Shown here one piece after another: positions 7,125-16,950 of a stretch of DNA of 64,000 bases (its first letter is position 1; the number at the start of each line of letters is the position of its first letter). Both the position numbers and the translations under genes were made by a program. This stretch comes from Pseudomonas sp. efr-133-TYG-5. Lineage in GTDB: Bacteria; Pseudomonadota; Gammaproteobacteria; Pseudomonadales; Pseudomonadaceae. The notes under the pieces are model-generated. The model was given only the letters and a program-made list of their open reading frames with translations. It made no database searches and was not told where the DNA came from. The stretch is from NCBI RefSeq assembly GCF_030209175.1, contig NZ_JARVSM010000001.1:310001-374000 (forward strand). Reading direction: 5' to 3'.

Positions 7125-9914
7125 TTACACGTGTTGAATAAACAGATTGACCGGGACATCCCCCAGCGCGGCGCTGACCTCCAGCTCCCTGTTTTTTGTG
7201 ACTGCGCTGCTGGAAAAAAGTCCCTTCAGATTTACGTCTGAGGCGGCGAACGGTAAAACCACCCGTGTATCGCCCCAACGCAGCGCATCGACCTGAGGGA
7301 TGGCACTGTTTTCCAGCAGGGTCGCGCAACGGATCGGCACCACCACAATCAGCCGTTGCCCGTCGTGCTCGCGGGCGAACGCGAGCACGTTGTGCGCCTG
7401 GCTGCCCAGCACCTCGAGGGCCTGGTACGAGCCGCGGCGGAACAATTCGGCGTGGGCACCGCGCAGGCTCAGCACCTGGGCGATCAACGCCTGCTTGATG
7501 CGCCCGTCACGCCAGTGCGCCAGCAGCTGCGCCACGGGGGCGGGGGACTGTAGGGCGCGCTCGCGGGCGGGGTAATCCACCGGACGGCGGTTATCCGGAT
7601 CGACCAAGCTGAAGTCCCAGAACTCGTTGCCTTGATACAGATCCGCAATCCCCGGCACGGTCATGCGCAGCAAGGTTTGCGCCAGGCTGTTGACGGCACC
7701 GGCCGCGGCGATGCTGTTGACCGTTTCGCTCAGCTTGCCGCGCAGTACCTCGCCTTCGGGCGCCAGCAGCAGGCGCTCGGTGAAGGTCTGAGCGGCTTTT
7801 TCGTAGGCTTCGTTCGGAGCGCTCCAGCTGCTCTGCAGCTTGGCCTCGCGCAGCGCTTTCTGTTGCCACTGGCAGATGCGCTGGGCGTAGTCGCTGAAGC
7901 CCTGCTGATCGTCGTCGTGCAATTGCAGCGGCCAACTGCCGAGCAGCGCCTGGAACAGAATCAACTCGTCGCCGGCCGACGGCATGTGGTCGTCGTCGCG
8001 CAGAGGGCGGGCGAGCACGTGCCACAGCTTGACCTGGTCGGCGTACCACTGGCTGCGTTCGCTGAGCACCGCCAGACGCGCGCGGGTATCTTCGCCGCGC
8101 TTGTGATCGTGGGTGGCGGTGGTCAGCAGATTGTCCGGAAAGGTCGCCAGGCGTTGCTCGCAGATCTCGTGGAAGTCACTGACCGGAGCGCTGAACTGTT
8201 CGGTGTTGTAGCCCACGTCATTGCGCGATAGCAGCACTGCCGAGCGATACAGCGCGGTGTCTTCCACGGCTTTGGCGGCGGCGGGCGACGTCAGTTGCTG
8301 GAAGCGCACGCAGGCGTGCTTGAGGATCTTGCGCGAACGCCCGCGCGGCTTGCGCCGCCAGGGCGTGCCGCCGAGCCAGCCGGCGACGCAATCGAGCACC
8401 GGCCAGTCGGCTTCGCTGAGGGTTTCGCGGGCACCGGCCATGGCCTGTTGGAAGAACACCTCGTCCTGCGCCGAGCGACCCATGGCGCTGATATACGTGC
8501 GGTACACCGGGAAATGCACGATCAGCGCCTGCAACACGCGGCGGATCGCACCGAGGGTCAGGTCGCGGGTCATCAGGTCGTCGCGGGCCACTTGCAGCAG
8601 GGCCTGGGCAACGCTTTCGCAATCGCTGGCCAGCGAGCCATTGAGAATCTGCTGACGCGCCAGTTGCGCCTCTTCGGCAAACGCCGCAGGCCGTTCGGCG
8701 TAGCGTTGCCACAACTCGCCGAGCACGGCTTCGCCGTTCGGATCGTGTTGCAGCAGGGCCAGTTGATTCATGAATTCGTAACCGGTACTGCCATCCACGG
8801 CCCAGTCAGTGCGCAGGGTTTCACCTTCACCGAGGATTTTTTCCACGTAGATCGGCAAATGCCGGCCGGGCGCCAGCAGGTCGACCCGGCGGCGCAATTT
8901 GCGGCAGTAGCCACGCGGGTCGGCGAGGCCGTCGATGTGGTCGATGCGCAGGCCGTCGATCAGCCCTTCGGCGATCAGCTGGAAGATCTTGCCGTGGGTC
9001 GCCTCGAACACCGCCGGGCGTTCGACGCGCAGGCCACCGAGCTCATTGACGTCGAAGAACCGCCGCCAATTAATGTCGTCGGCCGCTGTGCGCCAGCTCG
9101 CCAGGCGATAGCTCTGCCGCTCCAGCAGTTGATGCAGGCGCTGAAAGCCGTCCTCGGTCTTCGAATCGTAGCGCTGCAGATTGCGCTCGATCGCCTGGAG
9201 GATTGGCCCATCGCTGGCCAGTTCGCGCAGGTTTTCCTTGAGCGGCTGGGCCAACGCCCGGGCGTCGCTCTGGAAGCTGAGGGCGCTGAAGCGTTCAGCC
9301 AGCGCCTTGAGCTGCTGTCCGCGGTCGGCGTCGAGGCGTTCATCCGGCTGCAGCAGATCGGCGTAATCGCTGGGGCAGATCGGGAAGTGATGCTCGTAAT
9401 GCTCGACGTAGAACCGCCCGCTGTCGGCATTGAAGCGCAGCGGCAGGGTAGCGTCCTGCAAGGCCACGCCGTAGTCGCTGCCCAGAAACGGTAGCAGCAA
9501 CTGGCCTTCCATCAGCGGGTCGGGCGAATGCCACTGAATATCGAAGAACTCGCCGTAGGGGCTGAGCCGTCCCCATTCCAGCAGGTCGAGCCACCACGGA
9601 TTGTCACCGCCGCCGACCGCCATGTGGTTGGAGACGATATCGAGGATCAGCCCCATGTCGTGTTCGCGCAGGGCCGCGACCAGGCGGCGCAATGCCGGCT
9701 CGCCACCGAGCTCGGGGTTGACCCGGGTCGGGTCGACCACGTCGTAGCCGTGCATGGAGCCGGCGCGGGCGGCGAGCAGCGGCGAAGCGTAGAGGTGGCT
9801 GATGCCCAGTCTGGCGAAGTAGGGCACCAGCGGTACGGCTTGATCGAGGGTAAAGCCCTTGTGAAATTGCAGACGCAGGGTGGCCCGTAGCAACGGGTTC
9901 GGGAAGGCACTCAT
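7125..9914 (-). CDS. treY: Malto-oligosyltrehalose synthase TreY
   Basis: 929-residue GH13 enzyme that isomerises the reducing-end alpha-1,4 bond of maltodextrin to alpha-1,1, giving maltooligosyl-trehalose for TreZ. Characteristic pieces are the N-terminal LRLQFHKGFTLDQA, YASPLLAARAGSMHGYDVVD, ILDIVSNHMA (region I), LRIDHIDGL (nucleophile Asp) and the long insertions that make TreY larger than ordinary amylases. The ATG at 9914 overlaps the malQ stop (ATGA), indicating translational coupling. With treZ and glgX it forms the glycogen-to-trehalose route. Confidence 0.97.
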   Translation of the reverse strand: MSAFPNPLLRATLRLQFHKGFTLDQAVPLVPYFARLGISHLYASPLLAARAGSMHGYDVVDPTRVNPELGGEPALRRLVAALREHDMGLILDIVSNHMAVGGGDNPWWLDLLEWGRLSPYGEFFDIQWHSPDPLMEGQLLLPFLGSDYGVALQDATLPLRFNADSGRFYVEHYEHHFPICPSDYADLLQPDERLDADRGQQLKALAERFSALSFQSDARALAQPLKENLRELASDGPILQAIERNLQRYDSKTEDGFQRLHQLLERQSYRLASWRTAADDINWRRFFDVNELGGLRVERPAVFEATHGKIFQLIAEGLIDGLRIDHIDGLADPRGYCRKLRRRVDLLAPGRHLPIYVEKILGEGETLRTDWAVDGSTGYEFMNQLALLQHDPNGEAVLGELWQRYAERPAAFAEEAQLARQQILNGSLASDCESVAQALLQVARDDLMTRDLTLGAIRRVLQALIVHFPVYRTYISAMGRSAQDEVFFQQAMAGARETLSEADWPVLDCVAGWLGGTPWRRKPRGRSRKILKHACVRFQQLTSPAAAKAVEDTALYRSAVLLSRNDVGYNTEQFSAPVSDFHEICEQRLATFPDNLLTTATHDHKRGEDTRARLAVLSERSQWYADQVKLWHVLARPLRDDDHMPSAGDELILFQALLGSWPLQLHDDDQQGFSDYAQRICQWQQKALREAKLQSSWSAPNEAYEKAAQTFTERLLLAPEGEVLRGKLSETVNSIAAAGAVNSLAQTLLRMTVPGIADLYQGNEFWDFSLVDPDNRRPVDYPARERALQSPAPVAQLLAHWRDGRIKQALIAQVLSLRGAHAELFRRGSYQALEVLGSQAHNVLAFAREHDGQRLIVVVPIRCATLLENSAIPQVDALRWGDTRVVLPFAASDVNLKGLFSSSAVTKNRELEVSAALGDVPVNLFIQHV

Positions 9915-11989
9915 CGGTCACGCTCGGCAGCTTGGAGACGGGCGCAGGCAAGCAGTTCCAGACGCCGTGCGGCATCGGCACCGTCGAGTAACGCCTCGCT
10001 GGTGCCCGGCAGGCGCCGCGACCAGTTCGGATGGGTGTCGATGGTTCCTGGCAGGTTGGCCTGCTCGTCGATGCCCAGCGCATCCTCGAGCGGCAACAGC
10101 ACCAGTGGCGCGCGGGTATGGCCTAAAAAGCGCACGCTGGCGTCGACCACTTGATCGGCTTCGTGGGATTCCTCGCGGAAATTCTGCGGGTCCTGGCGCA
10201 GGGCGTTGCGCAAACCTTCGCGCTCCCGCTCGCGGTAGCGCCGCCAGTCGATTTCACCGTTGGCGTCGACCAACCCCAGGCGCGCATTCCAGTCGATGTC
10301 GCGGCCATGCCACCAGCCGTTGAGCGTCGGCAGATCGTGGGTGCTGGTGGTGGCCAGGGCGTTGTCCGGCCAGTCGAGGATCGGTTTGAAATGGGTGTTG
10401 TTCTGCTCGAACAGCAAGACGCGCATGCCGAGCATGGAACGGGCAATGAGTTTTTCCTGCAAGCCATCGGGCACCGTGCCGAGGTCTTCGCCGAGCACGA
10501 TGGCCTGATGGCGGTGCGATTCGAGGGTCAACAGGCGCAGCAGATCGTCTACCGGGTAATACAGGTAGGCACCGTCAGCGGGCGGCGAGCCTTGCGGGAT
10601 CACCCACAACCGTTGCAGGCCCATGACGTGGTCGATGCGCAGGCCGCCAGCGTGGGCGAAATTGGCCCGGAGCATTTCGATGAAGGCGCGGAAGCCGTTG
10701 CGGATCAAGCCTTCCGGGGAAAACGCGGAAATCCCCCAACCCTGGCCGGAGCGGTTGAGAATGTCCGGCGGCGCCCCAACGGTCAGCGAGGCAAGCAATT
10801 CGTCCTGGAAACTCCAGGCCTGGCTGCCGGCGCCATCGGCACCCACCGCCAGGTCAGCGATCAGCCCGATGCCCATGCCGGCGCTGCGCGCAGTGTTCTG
10901 CGCGCGTTCCAGGCAGCGGTGGATCAGCCATTGGCAAAAGGCGAAGTAACCGATGCGCTCGGCATATTCTTCGGCAAACGCACCCAACGCGGCGCCGCGC
11001 GGGTCATGCCAGTGCTCGGGCCATTCGCGCCAGTCGAGGCTTTCGCCGCGGGCGGCGCGCATTTCCTGGATGGCCTCGAAGCGGCAGTGGTTTTCCAGCG
11101 CCTCGCCGCCGGCGTGGCGGAAACTGGCGAAATCCGGATGCAAGGGGTGGTCACCGCTGGTGAAACCGTCGTACAGCGCCTGCAGGAGTTTGTGTTTGGC
11201 TTCGGCGGCAGCCGGCCAATCGACCAGCGGCAAGTCTTCCAGTTGCTTGAAGGTATCGCTCAGGCCGGCGGCGTCGATGGCATCGCGCAGCGCGCGTTCC
11301 CCGAGGATCGTGCCCGGCGCGGCGTAGAGTGAATTGAGAAACAGCCGACTGGAGGGCGAGTAGGGGCTGTAGCGCCCGGTGTCGGCGCTGAACATCGCGT
11401 GCAGCGGACTGATCGCCAGCGCATCGGCGCCACGTTCGCCGGCCACCCGGGCCAGCTCTTCGAGGGCCTGGGTGTCGCCGAAACCGCCGTCACCGGGGCG
11501 GCGCAGGCCATACAGCTGCACGCTCAGGCCCCAGGCGCGGGGAATCGGACTGTCCACGGCATCGCCGACGCTGTAGCAGCGCTCGGGCGCCACGGCCAAG
11601 GTGAAATGCTGATCGCCGATATGCACTTGCTGATAGCCGACCGGAACCAGCCCCGGCAAGCGCGCCTCGGCATCGAGTTTCAGGCTCAGGCGCGCACCGT
11701 CCTCCAGATGAATCTCGCAGGGGGTTTCAGGTTCGAAGTAGCGCGCCAGATCTACGCTGGCGCCGACGTCACAGGTGAGCAGCGGCGGCAGGTGGCGGTC
11801 TTGCTGGACTTGTTGCAGTTGCAGCAGGCTGGCGTCAATTTCCTGAGCCGTATTGGCCGGATGACCGAGGCCGGTCAACACATTGCGCAGCACCGCCGGG
11901 GCGACTTTCTGCGGGCGCCCGTTGGCGTCGATCCAGTCGACGGCCAGGCCGGCGCGGCTTGCGAGAATTTCCAGTTGCGCATCGCTCAT
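9911..11989 (-). CDS. malQ: 4-alpha-glucanotransferase (amylomaltase) MalQ
   Basis: 692-residue GH77 enzyme that transfers maltodextryl segments between alpha-glucans, keeping chain lengths suitable for TreY and glycogen metabolism. Visible are SPLHAMFS, YSPYSPSSRLFLN, LRIDHVMGL (nucleophile Asp) and VLGEDLGTVP (acid/base Glu), then ATTSTHDLPT. An N-terminal extension of about 140 residues is usual for proteobacterial MalQ. I use ATG 11989, which overlaps the treZ stop (ATGA); the longer reading to 12049 lies within treZ. Its stop overlaps the treY start. Confidence 0.96.
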   Translation of the reverse strand: MSDAQLEILASRAGLAVDWIDANGRPQKVAPAVLRNVLTGLGHPANTAQEIDASLLQLQQVQQDRHLPPLLTCDVGASVDLARYFEPETPCEIHLEDGARLSLKLDAEARLPGLVPVGYQQVHIGDQHFTLAVAPERCYSVGDAVDSPIPRAWGLSVQLYGLRRPGDGGFGDTQALEELARVAGERGADALAISPLHAMFSADTGRYSPYSPSSRLFLNSLYAAPGTILGERALRDAIDAAGLSDTFKQLEDLPLVDWPAAAEAKHKLLQALYDGFTSGDHPLHPDFASFRHAGGEALENHCRFEAIQEMRAARGESLDWREWPEHWHDPRGAALGAFAEEYAERIGYFAFCQWLIHRCLERAQNTARSAGMGIGLIADLAVGADGAGSQAWSFQDELLASLTVGAPPDILNRSGQGWGISAFSPEGLIRNGFRAFIEMLRANFAHAGGLRIDHVMGLQRLWVIPQGSPPADGAYLYYPVDDLLRLLTLESHRHQAIVLGEDLGTVPDGLQEKLIARSMLGMRVLLFEQNNTHFKPILDWPDNALATTSTHDLPTLNGWWHGRDIDWNARLGLVDANGEIDWRRYREREREGLRNALRQDPQNFREESHEADQVVDASVRFLGHTRAPLVLLPLEDALGIDEQANLPGTIDTHPNWSRRLPGTSEALLDGADAARRLELLACARLQAAERDR

Positions 11990-13788
11990 AGGCGCTCTCC
12001 ATCCAAAGGTTGCAAAGGGGTTGCGGCCGTGAGGCTGACAAGCGCGCAATACGGAGGCAGCAGGCCCTCATCCGACATCTCGTCGGCGGGCGGCTGTTGA
12101 AACAGCCACACCGCGCCGGTCCGTGGAGGGTTGACCACCGCCGTATCGCTGAGGTTCAGGTCGATTCGCAGCTCGCTGCCATCGCCCAGTCGCCAGCGTG
12201 CGCTGACCGCGCCACGGCCGAGCATCTGCGCGCCCAGCGCCTGGGTTCCGGACAGGTTCGGGATGATGTAGCGGTGGCGCAGTTGCAGCAGTTCGCGGTA
12301 CAGCTGCGCAGTCGCCTGCTGATGCGGCGTGCCTTCGCCGCGCAGGCTCGGGCGTGAGTCGTTGAAGGTCGACTCGGCATTCGGATCGGGAATCTGCTCG
12401 CGCTTGTACGGATCGGTGAACGCGCTGAACGCGGCAAACTCGTTGCGCCGGCCTTCGCGCACCAGCTTCGCCAGTTCACCATGGTGGCTGGTGAAGAACA
12501 GGAAGGGCTGCTCGGCGGCGAATTCATCACCCATGAACAACAGCGGAATCATCGGTGACAGCAACAGCAGCACGGTGGCCGCCTGCAGCGCGCGCGGGTC
12601 GGCCAACTGGTGCAGGCGCTCACCGAACGCGCGGTTGCCGATCTGGTCGTGATTCTGCAGAAACAGCACGAACGCGGTGGAGGGCAGGTGTTCGCTGGGT
12701 TCGCCGCGCGGCTCGCCGTGGCGAGTGATGTGGCCCTGGAACACGAAACCCTGGCTCAGACAGCGCGCCAGTTGCTCGGTGGGTTGCAGCGCGTAGTCGG
12801 CGTAGTAGGCGTCGGTCTCGCCGGTCAGCAACACGTGCAAGGCGTTATGGCCGTCGTCGTTCCATTGGGCGTCGTAGTTTTCTTCGAGCAGGCTGGACTG
12901 GTTGAGCTCGTTCTCGACGGTCAGCCAGACATGCCGTGCCGGGTCGACCTGCTGGCGCACCCGCTGCGCCAGTTCGGGCAGGAAGTCCGGGCTTTCGATG
13001 GCGTGCACTGCATCCAGGCGCAGGCCGTCGAAGCGGTACTCGAGCAGCCACATCAAGGCGTTTTCTATAAAGAAGTCACGCACTTCGCGGCGGCGGAAAT
13101 CGATCGCCGCGCCCCACGGCGTGTGTTTGTCTTCGCGGAAAAAGCCCTTGGCGTAGCGGTGCAGGTAATTGCCGTCGGGGCCGAAATGGTTGTAGACCAC
13201 GTCGAGAATCACCGCCAGGCCATGCCCGTGCGCGCAATCGATCAAGTGTTTGAGCTGCTCCGGGCTGCCATAGGACGCCTGCGGGGCGAACGGCAGGACG
13301 CCGTCGTAGCCCCAGTTGCGTTCACCGGGAAACTGCGCGATCGGCATCAGTTCGATGGCCGTGATGCCCAGCTCGGCGAGGCGCGCCAGGTGATTTTCGA
13401 CTTCGGCGAAACCGCCGAGCGCGCCGACGTGCAGCTCGTAGATGATCGCTTCGCTCCAGGGGCGACCTTGCCACGCGGTGTGTCGCCACGTGTAAGCGTG
13501 AGGATCGACCACCACGCTGTGGCGGTCGAGGTCACCGTCCTGCGCCCTGGAGGCCGGGTCCGGCACCTCCAGTTCGCCGTCGATATTGAAGCGGTAACGG
13601 CTGCCGGCCGGACAGCGGGTCTTGATCACAAACCAGCCATCGGCCTGGGGCAGCATGGGCAGGGATTGTCCGTGTTCCAGCTCGACACTCACGTAAAACG
13701 CATCCGGCGCCCACAGCGCGAACTGCGTGTGTTCGGCATCCAGCATGATCGCGCCGTGGGGCCAGTTTTCTTGGGTCCGTAACGGCAT
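11986..13788 (-). CDS. treZ: Malto-oligosyltrehalose trehalohydrolase TreZ
   Basis: 600-residue GH13 enzyme releasing trehalose from the TreY product. An N-terminal CBM48-like domain (FALWAPDAFYVSVEL) is followed by the barrel: IYELHVGALGGF, NWGYDGVLPFAPQASYG, LDVVYNHFGPDGNY, FDGLRLDAVHAI (nucleophile Asp), LTVENELN (acid/base Glu) and FLQNHDQIGNRA. The YDGV and QNHDQIGNR signatures separate TreZ from branching enzyme GlgB. The start at 13788 has GGGAG about nine bases upstream, 17 bases after the glgA stop. It is part of one minus-strand transcription unit with glgA, malQ and treY. Confidence 0.97.
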   Translation of the reverse strand: MPLRTQENWPHGAIMLDAEHTQFALWAPDAFYVSVELEHGQSLPMLPQADGWFVIKTRCPAGSRYRFNIDGELEVPDPASRAQDGDLDRHSVVVDPHAYTWRHTAWQGRPWSEAIIYELHVGALGGFAEVENHLARLAELGITAIELMPIAQFPGERNWGYDGVLPFAPQASYGSPEQLKHLIDCAHGHGLAVILDVVYNHFGPDGNYLHRYAKGFFREDKHTPWGAAIDFRRREVRDFFIENALMWLLEYRFDGLRLDAVHAIESPDFLPELAQRVRQQVDPARHVWLTVENELNQSSLLEENYDAQWNDDGHNALHVLLTGETDAYYADYALQPTEQLARCLSQGFVFQGHITRHGEPRGEPSEHLPSTAFVLFLQNHDQIGNRAFGERLHQLADPRALQAATVLLLLSPMIPLLFMGDEFAAEQPFLFFTSHHGELAKLVREGRRNEFAAFSAFTDPYKREQIPDPNAESTFNDSRPSLRGEGTPHQQATAQLYRELLQLRHRYIIPNLSGTQALGAQMLGRGAVSARWRLGDGSELRIDLNLSDTAVVNPPRTGAVWLFQQPPADEMSDEGLLPPYCALVSLTAATPLQPLDGERL

Positions 13789-13805
13789 CGTGCAAAGCTC
13801 CCTGA

Positions 13806-15392
13806 TTATTTGTGGCCGGCTTTACCCAGCGCCTTGGCGACCAGTTGCTCATAGAGTTCGGCGTAGGGCTCCACAGCCTTGCACCAGTTGAACGGCGCGG
13901 CCATGGCGCGGCAACGCATGGCATTGAGCAGTTCGGGGAAGGCGAACACCTTGAACGCGCGGCTCAGGGCTTCGCGGTAACTGTCGGCGGTGGATTCGTC
14001 AAAGAGGAAGCCGGTAACCCCGTTCTCGATGGTGTCGGCCAGCCCGCCGGTGTTGCGCGCAACAGGCAAGGAGCCGAAACGCTGGGCGTACATCTGGCTC
14101 AAGCCGCACGGCTCGTAGCGCGACGGCATGAGGAGGAAATCGCTGCCGGCGAACATGCGCCGCGCGTCGGTTTCGTTGAAGCCGATGCGCACGCCGATCT
14201 GGCCCGGAAAGCGCAGCGCCAGTTCGCGCATGGCTTGCTCTTCTTCCGGTTCGCCACGGCCGATGATCGCGATCTGACCACCGTTCTGCACGATGTACTC
14301 GGACACGGCTTCGGTCAGGTCGAGGCCTTTCTGGTAGACCAGGCGCGAGACCACGGCAAACAGCGGGCCTGCTGAATCTTTCAGGCCGAACAGTTGGCGC
14401 ACGTGGGCGGCGTTGATGGCTTTGCCTTCCCAGTCGCCAATGGCGAACGGGGCGAACAGGTGCGGATCGGTGGCGGCGTCCCAGCTTTCATCGATGCCGT
14501 TGGGAATGCCGCTGAGCAGGCCTTGCTGGGTCTTGGCGGCGAGAAAACCGTCGAGGCCGCAGCCGAAGTCCGGGGTGGTGATTTCCTGAGCGTAGGTGGC
14601 GCTGACCGTGGTGATGTGGCTCGAATAGGCCATGCCGGCCTTGAGGAACGACATCTTGCCGTAGAACTCCATGCCTTCCTGCTGCAGGGCATGGGTCGGG
14701 ATGCCCAGCTCCGGGCAGGAGCCAAGGCTGGTCACGCCCTGATACGCCAGGTTGTGAATGGTGAACAGCGTCGGGGTGCGCTGACCACGCCAGTGCATGT
14801 AGGCAGGCGCGAGGCCGGCCGGCCAGTCATGGGCGTGCACCAGATCCGGGCACCAGTGAATCTGTGCCAGGTTGGCGGCGATATCGGCAGCGGCCAGCCC
14901 GAGGCGGGCGAAACGAATATGGTTGTCCGGCCAGTCGCGGCCGTTGTTGGCACCGTAAGGCGAGCCTTCGCGGGCATACAGTTCGGGGCAGATCAGTACG
15001 TAGATCACCAGGCCATCCGGCATGTCCATGCGCCCGATCTTGCACGGCGGCAAGGCGGCATGGCCACCCAGTTCGCCGATGATGTGGATCGGGTTCTCGC
15101 TGTTCATCACCTGCGGATAACCAGGGATCAGCACACGCACGTCATGCAGATGGGCCATGGCCCGGGGCAGGGCGGCAGACACGTCACCGAGACCGCCCGT
15201 CTTGACCAGGTCGGCGATCTCCGAAGTCACAAACAACACTTTTTTCTTGTTGGGGTTCTGGCTGGCTACCGGCGTCAGCGTCTTGGTGCCCGGGACGTTG
15301 ATCGACCGGCTGCCGGGAACGCTCACGTTGCTCGATTCACCGATCGACTGGTGAGCATGCTCTCCCTGAATATCCAATGCCGCACTGATCAT
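13806..15392 (-). CDS. glgA: Glycogen synthase GlgA
   Basis: 528-residue GT5 glycosyltransferase extending alpha-1,4-glucan from a nucleotide-glucose donor. After a ~48-residue Ser/Thr/Asn-rich leader comes the GT5 N-domain (VTSEIADLVKTGGLGDV with the Lys-Thr-Gly-Gly donor-site motif), then HAHDWPAGL, FTIHNLAYQG, VSRLVYQKG and the C-domain EPCGLSQMYAQRFG. The leader makes it longer than the ~480 residues of E. coli GlgA. The start ATG 15392 is backed by a GGGAGA Shine-Dalgarno. It is first in the minus-strand train, so the promoter should lie in 15393-15983. Confidence 0.96.
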   Translation of the reverse strand: MISAALDIQGEHAHQSIGESSNVSVPGSRSINVPGTKTLTPVASQNPNKKKVLFVTSEIADLVKTGGLGDVSAALPRAMAHLHDVRVLIPGYPQVMNSENPIHIIGELGGHAALPPCKIGRMDMPDGLVIYVLICPELYAREGSPYGANNGRDWPDNHIRFARLGLAAADIAANLAQIHWCPDLVHAHDWPAGLAPAYMHWRGQRTPTLFTIHNLAYQGVTSLGSCPELGIPTHALQQEGMEFYGKMSFLKAGMAYSSHITTVSATYAQEITTPDFGCGLDGFLAAKTQQGLLSGIPNGIDESWDAATDPHLFAPFAIGDWEGKAINAAHVRQLFGLKDSAGPLFAVVSRLVYQKGLDLTEAVSEYIVQNGGQIAIIGRGEPEEEQAMRELALRFPGQIGVRIGFNETDARRMFAGSDFLLMPSRYEPCGLSQMYAQRFGSLPVARNTGGLADTIENGVTGFLFDESTADSYREALSRAFKVFAFPELLNAMRCRAMAAPFNWCKAVEPYAELYEQLVAKALGKAGHK

Positions 15393-15983
15393 ATGAATCT
15401 CCCGTTTGTAATCTGATTCTTGTCTTTAACAAGCGATGTCCATGGCCAAGTCCTGTGGCCGGGCGCAAGCGCGCTACGCATCGGTAAGCAACGCTACCCA
15501 ACACGCGCAAGCAGAATGGGTGAAGAGGCCATTGCAAGGAATGCACCAGTCGCCTTGGCCCTGCCTTTCAGATGACCCGCCGTCTTCAGCAAAAGTTTCG
15601 AATATTTTGCTGCGATGTGACCGGCCGGTTTCGCCCCGCGAAAGTCAGTCTAGGCCAGATCCTAGAGCGGGCCAGAGCAAAGCGGGAAATTGTTCGACAA
15701 TCGGTTTGCGCACAGCGAATCACGCGGCGTGCAGGCTGCAACGCACCGACGAAGTGCAGGTTTATTTACATCGACGAGTCAAAACGGTGACTGGGCAGTC
15801 ACGATTTTGTGCTAGGTCGCGGGCGCGACGCACTGTTGTGGTGCGGATGAACTGTTGATCAGCTGATTGCCCGCAGGCAGCAGAAAGGCAAGGCGCGGCA
15901 AGACCGGCCGGCGGCGCCAAGTGCGATTAAGCTGCGATCCGTCGATCCTTTAGCGGAATCAACAGATCGCAGCTTCAAAGGGC
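15393..15983. other. Intergenic region upstream of glgA
   Basis: About 590 bases without a convincing gene. It must hold the glgA promoter (minus strand), but I find no clean sigma-70 or AlgU element with correct spacing. It is richer in A/T around 15590-15620 and 15755-15790 than the flanking genes. An inverted repeat near 15929-15975 is listed separately. Open frames on the plus strand here (for example 15436-15858) lack ribosome-binding sites and family resemblance. Confidence 0.5.
15929..15975. repeat. Inverted repeat with GATCGCAGCTT arms downstream of a dehydrogenase gene
   Basis: Perfect 11-base arms, AAGCTGCGATC (15929-15939) and GATCGCAGCTT (15965-15975), around a 25-base loop, ending nine bases after the stop of the minus-strand dehydrogenase gene. 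There is no T-run, so it is not a textbook intrinsic terminator. The GATCGCAGC core is of the kind scattered as short extragenic repeats through fluorescent Pseudomonas genomes (from memory). It could act as a 3' end stabiliser. Confidence 0.5.
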
Positions 15984-16937
15984 TCAGTTGAGCAAACGAA
16001 TCGGATTACCCGCAGACCATGCCTGAATGTCTTCGATCATCTGCGAAAAGAACTGCTGGTAGTTCTGTCGGCTGACGTAACCGACATGCGGAGTGGCCAG
16101 TACGTTGTCCAGGGTGCGGAACGGGTGCAGCGCCGGCAACGGCTCCTGGTCGTACACATCCAGCGCCGCACCGCCAATGCGCTGCTTCTGCAAGGCCTTG
16201 ATCAGCGCCGCCTCGTCGACAATCGGCCCGCGCGCCGTATTGACCAGCAATGCCGTGGGTTTCATCCATGCCAGCGCCTGGGCATCGACCAGCCCGCGAC
16301 TGCGCTCGCTGAGGACCAGGTGCACCGACAACACATCGGCCTGCGCGAACAGCTCCTGCTTGCTGACGTAGCCGACGCCGGCCTGCGCCGCGCGTTCGGC
16401 GGTGAGGTTCTCGCTCCAGGCGATCACCCGCATGCCGAATACCTGGCCGAACTGCGCGACCCGCTGGCCGATGCTGCCGAGGCCGAGGATGCCCAGGGTC
16501 TTGCCGTGCAGATCGCCACCCAGACCTTGCTGCCAGTGACCGTCGCGCAGGGCGTTGGCCTCCTTCACCAGGTTGCGGGTGGCGGCCATGATCAGCGCCC
16601 AGGTCAGCTCCGGCGCTGCGTGTTTGTAGCTGTCGGTGCCACAGACCTGGATGCCGCGAGCGGCGGCCGCCGGCAGGTCGAGTGCTGCGTTGCGCATGCC
16701 ACCGGTTACCAGCAGCTTGAGGTTCGGCAGGCGCCCGAGCAGGTCGGCATCGAATCGCGTGCGCTCGCGCATGACGCAAATGACCTCGTAGCGCGCCAGG
16801 CGCTCAGCCAGCGTGGCGTTGTCTGCCGGGTAGTCGTGGACAAAACTGACCTCGCCCAGACTGTCCAGCACTGACCAGTCGAGCACATCACGGGCCACGT
16901 CCTGCCAGTCATCGATCACCGCAATCCGTACTGCCAT
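15984..16937 (-). CDS. D-2-hydroxyacid dehydrogenase family protein
   Basis: 317-residue NAD(P)-dependent oxidoreductase of the D-isomer-specific 2-hydroxyacid dehydrogenase family. The Rossmann motif GILGLGSIGQ sits mid-protein. Catalytic Arg is in NTARGPIVDE, Glu in YDQEPLP and His in TPHVGYV. I prefer ATG 16937 (MAVRIAV) over ATG 16943, because GAGG lies eight bases before the former and only two before the latter. It follows the alpha/beta hydrolase gene by about 13 bases and is probably cotranscribed with it. Substrate unknown; it is not obviously PdxB, SerA or glyoxylate reductase. Confidence 0.9.
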   Translation of the reverse strand: MAVRIAVIDDWQDVARDVLDWSVLDSLGEVSFVHDYPADNATLAERLARYEVICVMRERTRFDADLLGRLPNLKLLVTGGMRNAALDLPAAAARGIQVCGTDSYKHAAPELTWALIMAATRNLVKEANALRDGHWQQGLGGDLHGKTLGILGLGSIGQRVAQFGQVFGMRVIAWSENLTAERAAQAGVGYVSKQELFAQADVLSVHLVLSERSRGLVDAQALAWMKPTALLVNTARGPIVDEAALIKALQKQRIGGAALDVYDQEPLPALHPFRTLDNVLATPHVGYVSRQNYQQFFSQMIEDIQAWSAGNPIRLLN

Positions 16938-16950
16938 CGGCATTACCTCG

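Noticed and set aside
15566..15601. AlgU-like promoter before glgA (AAACTT ... TCTGA on the minus strand)
   Set aside because: The two half-sites are about 21 bases apart; AlgU promoters have 16-17. The fit is too poor to call, even though glycogen/trehalose genes are often stress controlled.
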